Shown here in pieces: positions 16,118-24,847 of a stretch of DNA of 26,259 nucleotides. Source of the stretch: an uncultured Terriglobus sp. (lineage in GTDB: Bacteria > Acidobacteriota > Terriglobia > Terriglobales > Acidobacteriaceae); contig CALMRM010000109.1 of NCBI GenBank assembly GCA_937871605.1, positions 1 through 26,259 on the forward strand, given 5' to 3'. Numbering within the stretch: the first letter of the stretch is position 1; every line of letters starts with the position of its first letter. Both the position numbers and the translations under genes were made by a program. The notes beneath the pieces are model-generated. The model searched no databases, had not been told where the DNA came from, and saw nothing but the letters and a program-made list of their open reading frames with translations.

Positions 16118-16129
16118 TCACGTGCCACA

Positions 16130-16181
16130 TCGTCCATCGCCTACATCCGACTGTGGTAAGTCGTCCATGGCCTACACCGAA
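16130..16181 (+). repeat. Imperfect direct repeat, about 21 bases, two copies
   Basis: The segments 16130-16150 and 16161-16181 both read TCGTCCAT, then a variable base, then GCCTACA and CCGA, differing by one substitution and one inserted base. They lie in the 221-base gap between the two small minus-strand genes. The second copy includes an ATG (16167) opening a 23-codon frame to 16238 that lacks a ribosome-binding site. The rest of the gap holds only a T-run near 16285. Confidence 0.5.
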
Positions 16182-16338
16182 GCAGAAGATGGCCAGCGCT
16201 GGCTGTCAGCCGTGCTGGCAGACCTCATGGCGAAGTGAGCTTATTCTCGCGACGCAACGGCATACCACCCGCAGGCTACAGGCTTTTTTAGTGCATCCGA
16301 ACTTTTAGGACGCGTACTCCGGTCGCCAGGGGCTAGGC

Positions 16339-16542
16339 CTATCCGTTTTTCGCTGCCACGGCACCCCAGATCATGGCAATAGGATGAAGACCAACGAGTG
16401 CCCAACCCAGCGTAGGCACGCCCAGCGCCACGTAGAGCACCAGCATCACGATAGCTCCAGTGACAGTGCTGTAAAGCATGCCGAACGGGCCAAAGAAGAA
16501 CGTCAATACGAGTGACACCAGCACACTCTTTTGATTTGCCAT
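16339..16542 (-). CDS. Small two-helix membrane protein
   Basis: 67 residues from the ATG at 16542; the longer open frame upstream runs into low-quality arginine-rich sequence and is rejected. The protein is MANQKSVLVSLVLTFFFGPF followed by further hydrophobic sequence (GAIVMLVLYVALGVPTLGWA) and a short hydrophobic C-terminal helix ending AAKNG, giving two or three membrane segments. Similar small proteins with the start 'KSVLVxLxLTFxFGPxGMxYS' are known as uncharacterised in many bacteria. Only AAGAG immediately before the ATG could act as ribosome-binding site. It is antisense to the rnpA upstream region, so its promoter must overlap that of rnpA. Confidence 0.7.
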   Translation of the reverse strand: MANQKSVLVSLVLTFFFGPFGMLYSTVTGAIVMLVLYVALGVPTLGWALVGLHPIAMIWGAVAAKNG

Positions 16543-16637
16543 GGCTCTTGAGATGCGGCGCGGCGCACCCCGCAGCGTCACTCGAGGGGTCAACTTCGCC
16601 AACGCCCTCGCGATACCATGGCTACAGACACTTGGGC

Positions 16638-17171
16638 ATGGGTGAGACACGGGTGGACGAGCGCAACGCAGAAGGGTCGGTCGCAGCAGTGCGCCTGCGC
16701 AAACACGCGGACTACCAGCGCGCGTACGCTGCCGCCGCACGCAAGCAGCACAGCCGCGAGATGAGCTTCTTCTTCGCGCGACGTGACCGCATGCCCGCCC
16801 GCACACTGCACCCGAGGGAATTACCTCTCACAACTGGACCGCGCATCGGCCTGACCGTGCCAAAGGCGCTGGGCAAGGCGCATGACCGCAACCGCATCAA
16901 GCGACGCATGCGTGCGGCCGTGGCGCTGCACGCGGGCGAACTCAGCGGTTTGGGAGTGGATGTGATCCTGCACCCACGCCGTACCGTGCTCGACCTTGAG
17001 TGGGACAAGCTTCAGCGCGAGGTGCGAGAGGTGTTCCGCACGGTACGCCGGGGCCACGACGCGCCACCAACTGCGCCCTCGCAGGACCGCTCTCACGGCA
17101 AGCGCAGGCCAGTGAAGTCCGCCGCACAGTCTCTGCTGCCCACAACACCTCTCGACAAAGCATCCGTATGA
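16638..17171 (+). CDS. rnpA: Ribonuclease P protein component
   Basis: Binds the RNase P RNA and helps tRNA 5' maturation. From the ATG at 16638 it is 177 residues, longer than the usual 110-130. The core is intact: RLRKHADYQRAY, FFFARRD, the RNA-binding stretch IGLTVPKALGKAHDRNRIKR with RRMR, and DVILHPRR. The extra length is a 15-residue acidic head and a basic 40-residue tail after VREVFRTVRRG. The start is not certain because no strong ribosome-binding site precedes 16638; GTG 16653 is possible. The last four bases overlap the yidD start (ATGA), the arrangement expected of translational coupling. Confidence 0.93.
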   Translation: MGETRVDERNAEGSVAAVRLRKHADYQRAYAAAARKQHSREMSFFFARRDRMPARTLHPRELPLTTGPRIGLTVPKALGKAHDRNRIKRRMRAAVALHAGELSGLGVDVILHPRRTVLDLEWDKLQREVREVFRTVRRGHDAPPTAPSQDRSHGKRRPVKSAAQSLLPTTPLDKASV

Positions 17172-17398
17172 CGGCGCGTCTGCGGCGCGGCGTGTTCCAT
17201 GTCTACCGCCTTGTGATTTCCCCGCTGCTGCACAGCACGGGCATTAGCAGCTGCCGCTTTCAACCAAGCTGTTCCGAATATGCGGAGGTCGCCGTCGCCC
17301 GCTTTGGCCTGCTGCGCGGCGGTTGGCTGGCGCTGCGCCGCATCGCCCGCTGCCATCCGTTCAGCCGGGGTGGGCTTGACCAGGTGCCGGAGCGCTGA
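17168..17398 (+). CDS. yidD: Membrane protein insertion efficiency factor YidD
   Basis: 76-residue cysteine-containing protein at the inner membrane that aids YidC-dependent insertion. Signatures are VYRLVISPLLHSTGISSCRF, QPSCSEYA and CHPFSRGGLDQVP, with the three conserved cysteines. The ATG overlaps the rnpA stop by four bases. In most genomes yidC follows directly; here the next items are a repeat element and PEPCK, so yidC must be elsewhere. Confidence 0.95.
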   Translation: MTARLRRGVFHVYRLVISPLLHSTGISSCRFQPSCSEYAEVAVARFGLLRGGWLALRRIARCHPFSRGGLDQVPER

Positions 17399-17424
17399 GA
17401 CCAGGGAGCGCCTGCTCCATGGCT

Positions 17425-17545
17425 CGTCATCCTGAGCGAAGCGCAGCGGAGTCGAAGGACCTGCTTCTCGCGCGCCCAGCGCGCCTGAGCGCCTTTGGCG
17501 CTGGTAAAGCACGTCCTTCGACTACGTGCTCCGCTCAGGATGACG
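17425..17545. repeat. Imperfect inverted-repeat element (MITE/REP-like), 121 bases
   Basis: The ends are exact inverted copies, CGTCATCCTGAGCG (17425-17438) and CGCTCAGGATGACG (17532-17545). The similarity continues inward for about 45 bases per arm, including GTCGAAGGAC on both sides, with a GC-rich centre. It encodes nothing believable. It lies between yidD and PEPCK, where yidC would be expected, and shares the GTCATCC/AGCG theme with the tandem repeat at 800-844. In the RNA it would form a long stem, so it may also act as a terminator for rnpA-yidD. Confidence 0.8.
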
Positions 17546-17640
17546 AAGACTGCGCCCCTGCACAACCCTCTGCGTCCTCTGCGTTCTGCTTTTGTATCGG
17601 TTAACCAACGCAAGCCTCGTATCATTAACGGTGGAGTCCC

Positions 17641-19500
17641 ATGCCCACCCTTCCGGCGAACACAGCACCCACCACCAACAAGCACCTGATCCGCTGGGTG
17701 GAAAAGACCGCCGAGCTGTGCCAGCCCGACCGTATCCATTGGCTCGACGGCTCCGATGAAGAGAACACCGCGCTATGCGACGAGCTGGTTGCGGGCGGGA
17801 CCTTTCAGCGGCTCGATCCGGTGAAGTGGCCGGGATGCTTCTACGCGCGGTCCAGCCCGAACGACGTTGCCCGCGTAGAAGACCGCACCTTCATCTGTTC
17901 GCTTTCAAAAGACGGCGCGGGGCCGACCAACAACTGGGAAGACCCGTTCGTGATGCGGCGCAAGCTGAAGGCGCTGTTCAAGGGGTGCATGCGCGGCCGC
18001 ACGATGTACGTAATGGCGTTCAGCATGGGACCGGTCGGTTCACCCATGAGCCAGATCGGCGTGCAGCTGACGGATTCGGCTTACGCCGTGGTCAACATGC
18101 GCATCATGGCCCGCATCGGCCTGCCGGTCTACGCGGAGATCGATAAGGACTACAAACGCGTGGTGCCCTGCATTCACAGCGTGGGCGCGCCTCTGCTGCC
18201 CGGCCAGGCGGACGTGCCTTGGCCGCAGAACGATACCAAGTACATCGTGCACTACCCGGAGACGCGCGAAATCTGGAGCTACGGCTCGGGCTACGGCGGC
18301 AATGCCTTGCTGGGCAAAAAGTGCTTCGCCCTGCGCATCGCCAGCAACATCGCGCGAGACGAGGGCTGGATGGCCGAGCACATGCTCATCGTCGGCGTGG
18401 AGAGTCCAGCCGATGCCGGCGGCAAGACCGAAAAGACCTATGTCGCCGCGGCGTTTCCCTCGGCCTGCGGCAAGACCAATTTCGCCATGATGATTCCGCC
18501 CGCCGGCTTCGACGGCTGGAAGGTGTGGACGGTGGGCGATGACATTGCCTGGATTAAGCCCGATGCAACCGGCCAGCTGCGCGCCATCAACCCGGAGACG
18601 GGCTTTTTCGGTGTTGCGCCCGGCACGTCCGACAAAACGAACCCGAACGCCATGGCCACGCTGCGCAGCAACAGCATCTTTACCAACGTCGCGCAGGTGA
18701 CCGAGGGTGGTGTGCCCAACGGCGACATCTGGTGGGAGGGCATGACCGACACCCCGCCCGCCGAGGCCCTGGACTGGCGCGGCGAGCCCTGGTACGGCGA
18801 AGCGCGGCATGGGCAGCCTGCCAGCAAGACGCCTGCCGCGCACCCCAACGGCCGCTTTACCGCGCCCGCCCGGCAGTGTCCCACCATCGACAGCGCGTGG
18901 GAAGACCCGGACGGCGTGCCGCTCAGCGCCATTGTCTTTGGCGGCCGTCGCGCGACGACCATGCCGCTGGTATACCAGGCGTTCAACTGGTCCAGCGGCG
19001 TCTACATCGGCGCGACCATGGGCTCAGAGCAGACCGCGGCGGCGGGCGGCCAGGTAGGCACCGTCCGGCGCGACCCCATGGCCATGCTGCCGTTCTGCGG
19101 GTACCACATGGGCGACTACTTTCGGCACTGGCTCCGCATGCAGCGCGAGCTCTCCACCACGCCCCGCATCTTCCACGTCAACTGGTTCCGCAAGGACGCC
19201 GAGGGCAAGTTCCTGTGGCCCGGCTACTCGGAAAATATGCGCGTGTTGAAGTGGATCGTCGACCGCTGCCGTGGCCGTGTCCGCGGGCAGGAGACGCCCA
19301 TCGGCTGGACGCCCAAGTACGCCGACATGACCTGGGACGGCCTCCACTTCACTGAGCAGCAGTTCGCCGCGTTGCAGCGCGTCGATCGTGCCGTGTGGAA
19401 GCGTGAAGTGATGGGTCACGAGGAAATTTTCCTGCTGCTCCACGACCACCTGCCACCAGAGATGATTTATGAGCGCGAATTGCTCATTTGCAGGCTCTAA
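17641..19500 (+). CDS. pckG: Phosphoenolpyruvate carboxykinase, GTP type
   Basis: Converts oxaloacetate and GTP to phosphoenolpyruvate, the first committed step of gluconeogenesis. It is 619 residues, the normal length of the GTP class, with the N-terminal WVEKTAELCQPDRIHWLDGS, FSMGPVGSPMSQIGVQLTDS and the nucleotide-binding loop FPSACGKTNF bearing reactive C276 and K278 (equivalents of C288 and K290 in the human enzyme). GDDIAWI follows with metal-binding aspartates. GGTGGAG seven bases or less before the ATG is the ribosome-binding site. It lies alone between a repeat element and an MFS gene. With sugar-polymer genes around it, it fits a metabolism that switches between sugars and gluconeogenic substrates. 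Confidence 0.97.
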   Translation: MPTLPANTAPTTNKHLIRWVEKTAELCQPDRIHWLDGSDEENTALCDELVAGGTFQRLDPVKWPGCFYARSSPNDVARVEDRTFICSLSKDGAGPTNNWEDPFVMRRKLKALFKGCMRGRTMYVMAFSMGPVGSPMSQIGVQLTDSAYAVVNMRIMARIGLPVYAEIDKDYKRVVPCIHSVGAPLLPGQADVPWPQNDTKYIVHYPETREIWSYGSGYGGNALLGKKCFALRIASNIARDEGWMAEHMLIVGVESPADAGGKTEKTYVAAAFPSACGKTNFAMMIPPAGFDGWKVWTVGDDIAWIKPDATGQLRAINPETGFFGVAPGTSDKTNPNAMATLRSNSIFTNVAQVTEGGVPNGDIWWEGMTDTPPAEALDWRGEPWYGEARHGQPASKTPAAHPNGRFTAPARQCPTIDSAWEDPDGVPLSAIVFGGRRATTMPLVYQAFNWSSGVYIGATMGSEQTAAAGGQVGTVRRDPMAMLPFCGYHMGDYFRHWLRMQRELSTTPRIFHVNWFRKDAEGKFLWPGYSENMRVLKWIVDRCRGRVRGQETPIGWTPKYADMTWDGLHFTEQQFAALQRVDRAVWKREVMGHEEIFLLLHDHLPPEMIYERELLICRL

Positions 19501-19535
19501 CTGCAGCACATGGGCGTGCCAAACACGCGAAATAG

Positions 19536-19578
19536 GCTCTTCCTGCAGCCCCGGAGGCGCTTACTGCTGCAGAAGAGC
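19536..19578 (+). terminator. Strong hairpin downstream of pckG
   Basis: GCTCTTCCTGCAGC (19536-19549) pairs with GCTGCAGAAGAGC (19566-19578) with one bulged base and a 16-base loop. It lies 36 bases past the pckG stop, without a T-run. It is the most stable-looking structure in this 213-base gap, which otherwise shows no gene. Confidence 0.5.
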
Positions 19579-19713
19579 GCGCAAAACAGCCCCGTTGCAC
19601 ACCGTAACGCACGCTCTGCACGCGCCAGGAGTGACCCGCGTGACGTATTAGTAGAGGGTGCCGTTTGCACAGCCGCGCGCAGCGCACAGTCTGCGACACC
19701 CCTATGAGGACCC

Positions 19714-21039
19714 ATGGCCCAGAACACAACCCCAGCCGCCGCTGCCGATGAAGTCCCGCTCGAGCCCGACTCGACTCTGAATACCCCGGGGCTGCGCGCG
19801 CGCTGGGTTCGCATTGTGCCGCTGGTGTTCGCCACCTACAGCCTGGCGTACGTGGATCGTACCAACTACGGCTTTGGCGCGGCGGCGGGTCTGGCAAAGA
19901 CGCTCCACATCACGGAATCGCGCAACGCATTGCTGGCAGCACTGTTTTTTCTGGGCTACTTCCTGTTCCAGATTCCCGGCGCGGCCTATGCCCGCAGGCG
20001 CAGCGCACGCACGCTGATTTTCTTTGCCGTGGTCAGCTGGGGCGTGCTGGCCATGCTCACCGGCATTGTCAAAAGCTTCTGGGGGCTGGCGCTGGTGCGG
20101 CTCACGCTGGGCATGAGCGAAAGCTTCATTCTGCCGGGCATGCTGCTGCTGTTATCGCAGTGGTTTACGCGGGCGGAGCGGTCGCGCGCCAACACGTTTC
20201 TCATCCTCGGCAACCCGGTCACGGTGCTGTGGATGAGTGCCGCCACGGGCTACCTGATGCGGCAGTTTGGCTGGCAAACGACTTTTATTCTGGAAGGCAT
20301 CCCGTCCATTCTGTGGGGCGTGGTCTGGTACACGCTGATCCGCGACCGGCCCGCGCAGGCGGGCTGGCTGGATGCGGACAGCAGGCGGCGGCTGGAAGAA
20401 GCGCTGCAGCGCGAGCAGGCGGAGATCCCCGCGGTCAGCTCCGTGGGGCACGCGTTCCGTTCGCCGGTTGCCATTGCCCTGTCCGTGCAGTACTTTCTGT
20501 GGAGCATCGGCGTGTACGGCTTTGTGCTGTGGCTGCCCAGCATTGTGCAGCGCGGCGCGGCGCGGGGCATTGCCGTTACCGGCCTCCTGAGTGCGATACC
20601 GTATGCGGCGGCGGCTGTGCTCATGCTGCTGACGTCGTACTTGTCCGACCGCAGCGGCGGCACGCGGCAGCCGTTCATCTGGCCTGCGCTGCTGGTGGCG
20701 GGCTTTGCCCTGCTGGGCTCGTTCTTCACCGCGGGCATCAGCTTTCCGCTGGCGTTTGTGTTTCTGGTACTGGCGGGCGGCCTCATGTACGCGCCTTACG
20801 GGCCGTTCTTTGCGCTCATTGCCGAGCGCTTTCCGCGCAACGTAAGCGGCGAGGTCACCGCGCTGGTCAATGGCTGCGGCGCGCTGGGCTCGTTTGTGGG
20901 CAGCTATGCCGTGGGCCTCTTGCAGGCACGCACCGGCAGCCCGCGGGCCGGCTTCCTGCTCATGTCGATGTCTGTACTCTGCGCCTCGCTCATCATCCTG
21001 CTGCTGCCAACGCCTGCCCATGGTAGTTCAGATACTTAA
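19714..21039 (+). CDS. Major facilitator superfamily transporter (anion:cation symporter type)
   Basis: 441-residue inner-membrane carrier with about 12 hydrophobic helices split by a hydrophilic central loop (about 205-245, rich in R, E and Q). The N-terminal YVDRTNYGFGAAAG and LFFLGYFLFQIPGA resemble the ACS family of MFS carriers that take up sugar acids, tartrate or other organic anions with protons. GAGGA ends three bases before the ATG. The substrate cannot be deduced. It follows pckG in the same direction, but a 213-base gap with a strong hairpin argues against one operon. Downstream is a separate promoter for the receptor. Confidence 0.88.
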   Translation: MAQNTTPAAAADEVPLEPDSTLNTPGLRARWVRIVPLVFATYSLAYVDRTNYGFGAAAGLAKTLHITESRNALLAALFFLGYFLFQIPGAAYARRRSARTLIFFAVVSWGVLAMLTGIVKSFWGLALVRLTLGMSESFILPGMLLLLSQWFTRAERSRANTFLILGNPVTVLWMSAATGYLMRQFGWQTTFILEGIPSILWGVVWYTLIRDRPAQAGWLDADSRRRLEEALQREQAEIPAVSSVGHAFRSPVAIALSVQYFLWSIGVYGFVLWLPSIVQRGAARGIAVTGLLSAIPYAAAAVLMLLTSYLSDRSGGTRQPFIWPALLVAGFALLGSFFTAGISFPLAFVFLVLAGGLMYAPYGPFFALIAERFPRNVSGEVTALVNGCGALGSFVGSYAVGLLQARTGSPRAGFLLMSMSVLCASLIILLLPTPAHGSSDT

Positions 21040-21085
21040 CAGTAACTTCCCTGGAACAGAAAGACGCATCCGCGGCGCATACTTC

Positions 21086-21114
21086 TTGACCACGCATCGC
21101 CCGCACCCTACGAT
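21086..21114 (+). promoter_or_regulatory. Sigma-70-type promoter of the second TonB receptor
   Basis: TTGACC (21086-21091), exactly 17 bases, then TACGAT (21109-21114): five of six and four of six matches to consensus. It lies 47 bases past the MFS stop and would start transcription near 21121, giving a leader of about 160 bases before the receptor start at 21285. Confidence 0.55.
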
Positions 21115-21271
21115 GAGACATTCACTAGTTTCTTGAAGGTTGCGGACGTGTCCTGTCGTCAGCCGGCATGTGGTTTGCAACCGCACGCTGGCGCGGGCGG
21201 TGTACGACTTGCCGAGTGCGTCCCTCCATGCGGGCGTACCAGCAGGGCCGCAAGCGCAAGACACCAGTGCT

Positions 21272-21278
21272 GGGAGGG
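21272..21278 (+). promoter_or_regulatory. Shine-Dalgarno deciding the second receptor's start
   Basis: GGGAGGG at 21272-21278 is six bases from the first of two adjacent ATG codons (21285 and 21288). This rules out the longer open frame beginning at 21168. Confidence 0.6.
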
Positions 21279-21284
21279 CTGTAC

Positions 21285-24200
21285 ATGATGTCTCGCCGAC
21301 CGAGCCGGAAGCATGCCGTTACGCCACAGAAGTTTGCACGCCCCATGCTGAAGCACCTTGCTGCTGCGGGTATGCTGGCCGCAGCCACGGGCGCGCCGCT
21401 GCTGGCACAGAACACCACGGCCGACGTCGTAGGTACGGCCACCGACGTGACCGGCGCGGTGATTCCAAACGCCACGGTCGAGCTGACGGACGTCAACACG
21501 CACGAGAAGCGCACGGCGCAATCCGGCAGCAACGGCGAGTACACCTTTACCCTGCTCAAGCCCAGCACGTACTCGCTTTCGGTCACGGCACCGGGCTTCA
21601 AAAGCTTCCAGATCACGGCCTTTAACATTGCCGCCGGTGACCGCGCGCGTGAGGATGCCCACCTGAATGCAGGCTCTGCAGGTGAAACCGTCACCGTCGA
21701 GGCCACCACGCCCGCGCTGCGCACCGACTCCAGCGCCCTGATTACCACCGTGACCGAGAAGGCCACGCAGGAACTGCCGCTGAACGGCCGCAACTTCATC
21801 AACCTGGTGCAGGTAACGCCCGGCGCGACGGAGGGCCTGAACAACGGCCTGGCCAGCGGCAACCGCCCGGACGACCGCCGCCAGACCTCGTCTGTGTCCG
21901 TCAACGGCCAGGCCGACATGATGAACAACCAGACCATCGACGGCATCGACAACAACGAGCGCGTGATCGGCAGCATCGGCCTGCGCCCGTCGGTCGACTC
22001 CATCCAGGAAGTCAGCGTGCAGACCAACGTCTTCACGGCAGAGGTGGGCCGCGCGGCAGGTGCCATCGTCAATGTCATCACCAAAAGTGGCACCAACAGC
22101 CTGCACGGCACGGCGTACGAGTTCTTCCGCAACGACAAGCTCAACGCGAACCCGTTCAAGTTCGGTGCCAACATCCCCAAGCCGAAGTTTCGCCAGAACC
22201 AGTTTGGCGGCAGCCTGGGCGGGCCCATCATCAAGGACCGCACGTTCTTCTTTGCGGACTATGAGGGTCTGAACATCGTCCGCAACCAAAACCCGACGAC
22301 CACCACCGTGCCGACGCTGTTTGAGCGGCAGAACCCGGGTAATTTCAGCGATAATCCCGCGGTCAATACCGTCGTCGCACCGGCCAACTTCGACAAGGTG
22401 GGCCTGCAGTACTTCAACCTGTTTCCGCTGCCGACCAACAACTAACTATAGCTCAACTACGTCGCCAAAACATACAATTCAAAGTTCAACAAAACGGCGG
22501 ATGGCCGCGTGGACCACCGCTTCGGTAATGGCGACCTGTTCTACCTGCGCTACGGCTACAACGCGGTTGATACCACCATCGGCAGCCTGTTCCCCGCGGT
22601 GAACACAGCAGCTGGCACCATTCTGCCGGGCGGCAATCTGGGCAGCTATCCCGGCCCGGCCCGCACCCGTGCGCACCAGGCGCAGCTCAATTACATCCAC
22701 ACCTTTACGCCCAACGTCTTGCTGGAACTAAAGGCCGGGTACACGCTGCTGGACAACGCGCAGTACCCGCTCAACTTCGGCAATGCCATCAACTCCGCGT
22801 TTGGGCAGCCGAACATCAACGTGGATGGCCGCACGGCGGAGCTGTCGGCGGTGACGATCAACCAAGGCCTGGTGCCCACACTGGGCAACCGGCCGCCCAT
22901 CATCTACCACGAGAACACGTGGCAGTATGAGGGCATCCTCAACTACATCCTGGGCCGCCAGACGATCAAGGTGGGCGGCGGTGTCATTCGCAGGCAGGAC
23001 TCGACCACGCAGACCGACACCGCCAACGGCAACTGGAGCTTCACCACGTTTGCCACGCTGCTGAGCGGCGACTACCTGAGCGGCGGGCGTAACGAGATCC
23101 TGTATACGCCGCACAACCGCACGTGGGAGCCGCACGGCTTCATCCAGGACGACATCCACGCCAGCCAGAACCTGACGCTCAACATCGGCGTGCGCTACGA
23201 CCTGTTCACGCCCTACACCGAAATCAACAACATCCTCTCGAACTTTGACATACGGTACGGTGCGATCCTGGTGGCGGGCCGCAACACGGGCTCGCACGGC
23301 GGCATCCAGTTCGACTACACCAACGTCGCGCCACGGTTTGGCTTTGCGTACACGCCCGCGGCCAAAACGGTGATCCGCGGTGGCTTTGGCCTGACCTTTG
23401 CGCCGGAGAACACGACCTCCGGTTCGGCGCTGGTCAACCAGCCGTTTACCGCGACGTTCGGCGCATACACGCCCGCACAGGCCGCGATTGCCGCAGGCAG
23501 CAACCAGTACCTGAAGTTTGCCGGTGGCCTGCCCACACCGGGACCCAACAGCTATACCAATCCCAGCGGCAGCATTACAGCGGCGCTCGATCCCAACTTC
23601 AAGTCCAGCTACATCGAGCAGTTCAACCTGACGTTGGAGAGGGAGTATGCGGGCTTTGTGGGAAGCCTGTCGTACGTGGGTGAGCTTGGCCGTCGCAATG
23701 CGTACTACCTATCGGACTACAACACGATCCCGTTGAACCAGGCGATTAACTCCTTCACAGCCGCACCGACTGTGAATGCAACGACGGGCGTGGTCACCCC
23801 GAAGGGACAGTTCGACACCACATCGAACTCACCTGCGACGGCAACCACGTTTAATTCGCTACGTCGCTTCAACGCGACGGCACCCCTGGTGACCAGTGTG
23901 CCGCTGTACCGCAGTAATGGTTCCAGCAGCTATCACAGCATGCAGGCCGTGCTCAAGCGTCGCTTCAGCAAGGGGCTCGATTTGCAGGTGGCCTACACCG
24001 TGGCGCGTCTGCTGGACAACGCGGAGAGCATTAGCAACAACGGCGGCAACGGGTTTGGCACGGCGGCGGAACTGATCAATACCATCGACTATGGCAATGG
24101 CAACCTGGATGTGCGCAACCGCGTGACCGGCACGTTCAACTACGCACTACCCTTTGGCGAAAACCTCCATGGCTTCGCGGGGGTGCTCGGCAAGGGCTGG

Positions 24201-24662
24201 CAGGGCAACGGCCTGGTGGTGTGGAGCACGGGCATGCCCTTCTCCGTCACCAACATCACCAATCGCAGCGGCACGCGGCCCACGGCGGGCACCAGCGACC
24301 GGCCCAACATGCTGGGCAGCGGCAAGGTGGGCCACCCCACCATCGGCCACTGGTTTGACACCACGGCCTTTGCCTTCCAGCCTGCGGGCACCATCGGGTC
24401 TGAGCATCGCAACCAGCTGTACGGCCCCGGCCTGCAGCGGGTGGACCTGTCGCTGTTCAAGAACTTCGACATCACGGAGCGCCTGAAGCTGGAGTTCCGT
24501 ACGGAGGCCTTCAACGTGCTGAACACGGCGCAATTCGTGAACCCGAATGCCGCGTTGTCGCTGTCGGGCGGCGTGCCGGTGTCGACCTTTGGCACCATCA
24601 CCTCTACGGCAAACGCCTACAACCCGCGGCTGGTGCAGTTCGCGGCGCGGCTGAAGTTCTAA
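21285..24662 (+). pseudogene. Oar-type TonB-dependent receptor interrupted by two in-frame stop codons
   Basis: Same family as the receptor at 8110. The reading frame from ATG 21285 would give 1125 codons, the full family length. An extended basic N-terminus leads to a signal segment (about 23-42), a carboxypeptidase-like domain (about 45-125), the plug with LPLNGRNFINL near residue 165 and VNVITKSGTNSLHG, and a barrel ending in RLKF. Codon 387 is TAA (22443-22445) and codon 389 is TAG (22449-22451). The frame resumes at once, unshifted, with LNYVAKTYNSKFNKT and then family-like sequence to 24662. The upstream part (386 aa) alone would lack the barrel. Either a recent pseudogene, a sequencing error, or readthrough; the rest shows no decay. 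The promoter and ribosome-binding site are intact. Confidence 0.85.
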
Positions 24663-24738
24663 GTCGTTGTAGACATGGCACCAGCGATCGTCTCGCGTGT
24701 CAGGGTGTAGCAGATGTCTGCGGGCCAACGGTCTGCGC

Positions 24739-24806
24739 TATAACAGCCTGGGGCGAAGCCCCAGGTTTGGAGTGCGGGCCGCGTGCGGGCTGAAGGCCGC
24801 GCTATG
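24739..24806 (+). repeat. Short hairpin-bearing repeat element flanked by 7-base direct repeats
   Basis: A perfect hairpin CCTGGGGC-GAA-GCCCCAGG (24747-24765) followed by TTT, then a GC-rich tail with GGGCCGCG / GGCCGCGC. The block is bounded by GCGCTAT at 24735-24741 and again at 24799-24805. It lies between the broken receptor and the nucleotidyltransferase gene. It looks like an interspersed repeat and may also act as terminator. The remainder of this 185-base gap is plain. Confidence 0.55.
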
Positions 24807-24847
24807 CACCTTTGTCGAGCCTCTGTCGTTCGCAGATAATCAACCGC

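Noticed and set aside
17399..17640. CRISPR array or tandem array in the pckG upstream region
   Set aside because: Repeated pieces are inverted arms of one element, not regularly spaced direct repeats; no CRISPR-like array was seen anywhere in the window.
17260..17739. 159-codon minus-strand frame over the yidD end and the repeat element
   Set aside because: It is built largely from translated repeat sequence and antisense of yidD and pckG.
18040..18843. 267-codon minus-strand frame inside pckG
   Set aside because: Antisense shadow of a gene with all PEPCK motifs.
21168..21284. Earlier start for the second receptor
   Set aside because: The residues are cysteine- and arginine-rich and precede an excellent ribosome-binding site for ATG 21285.
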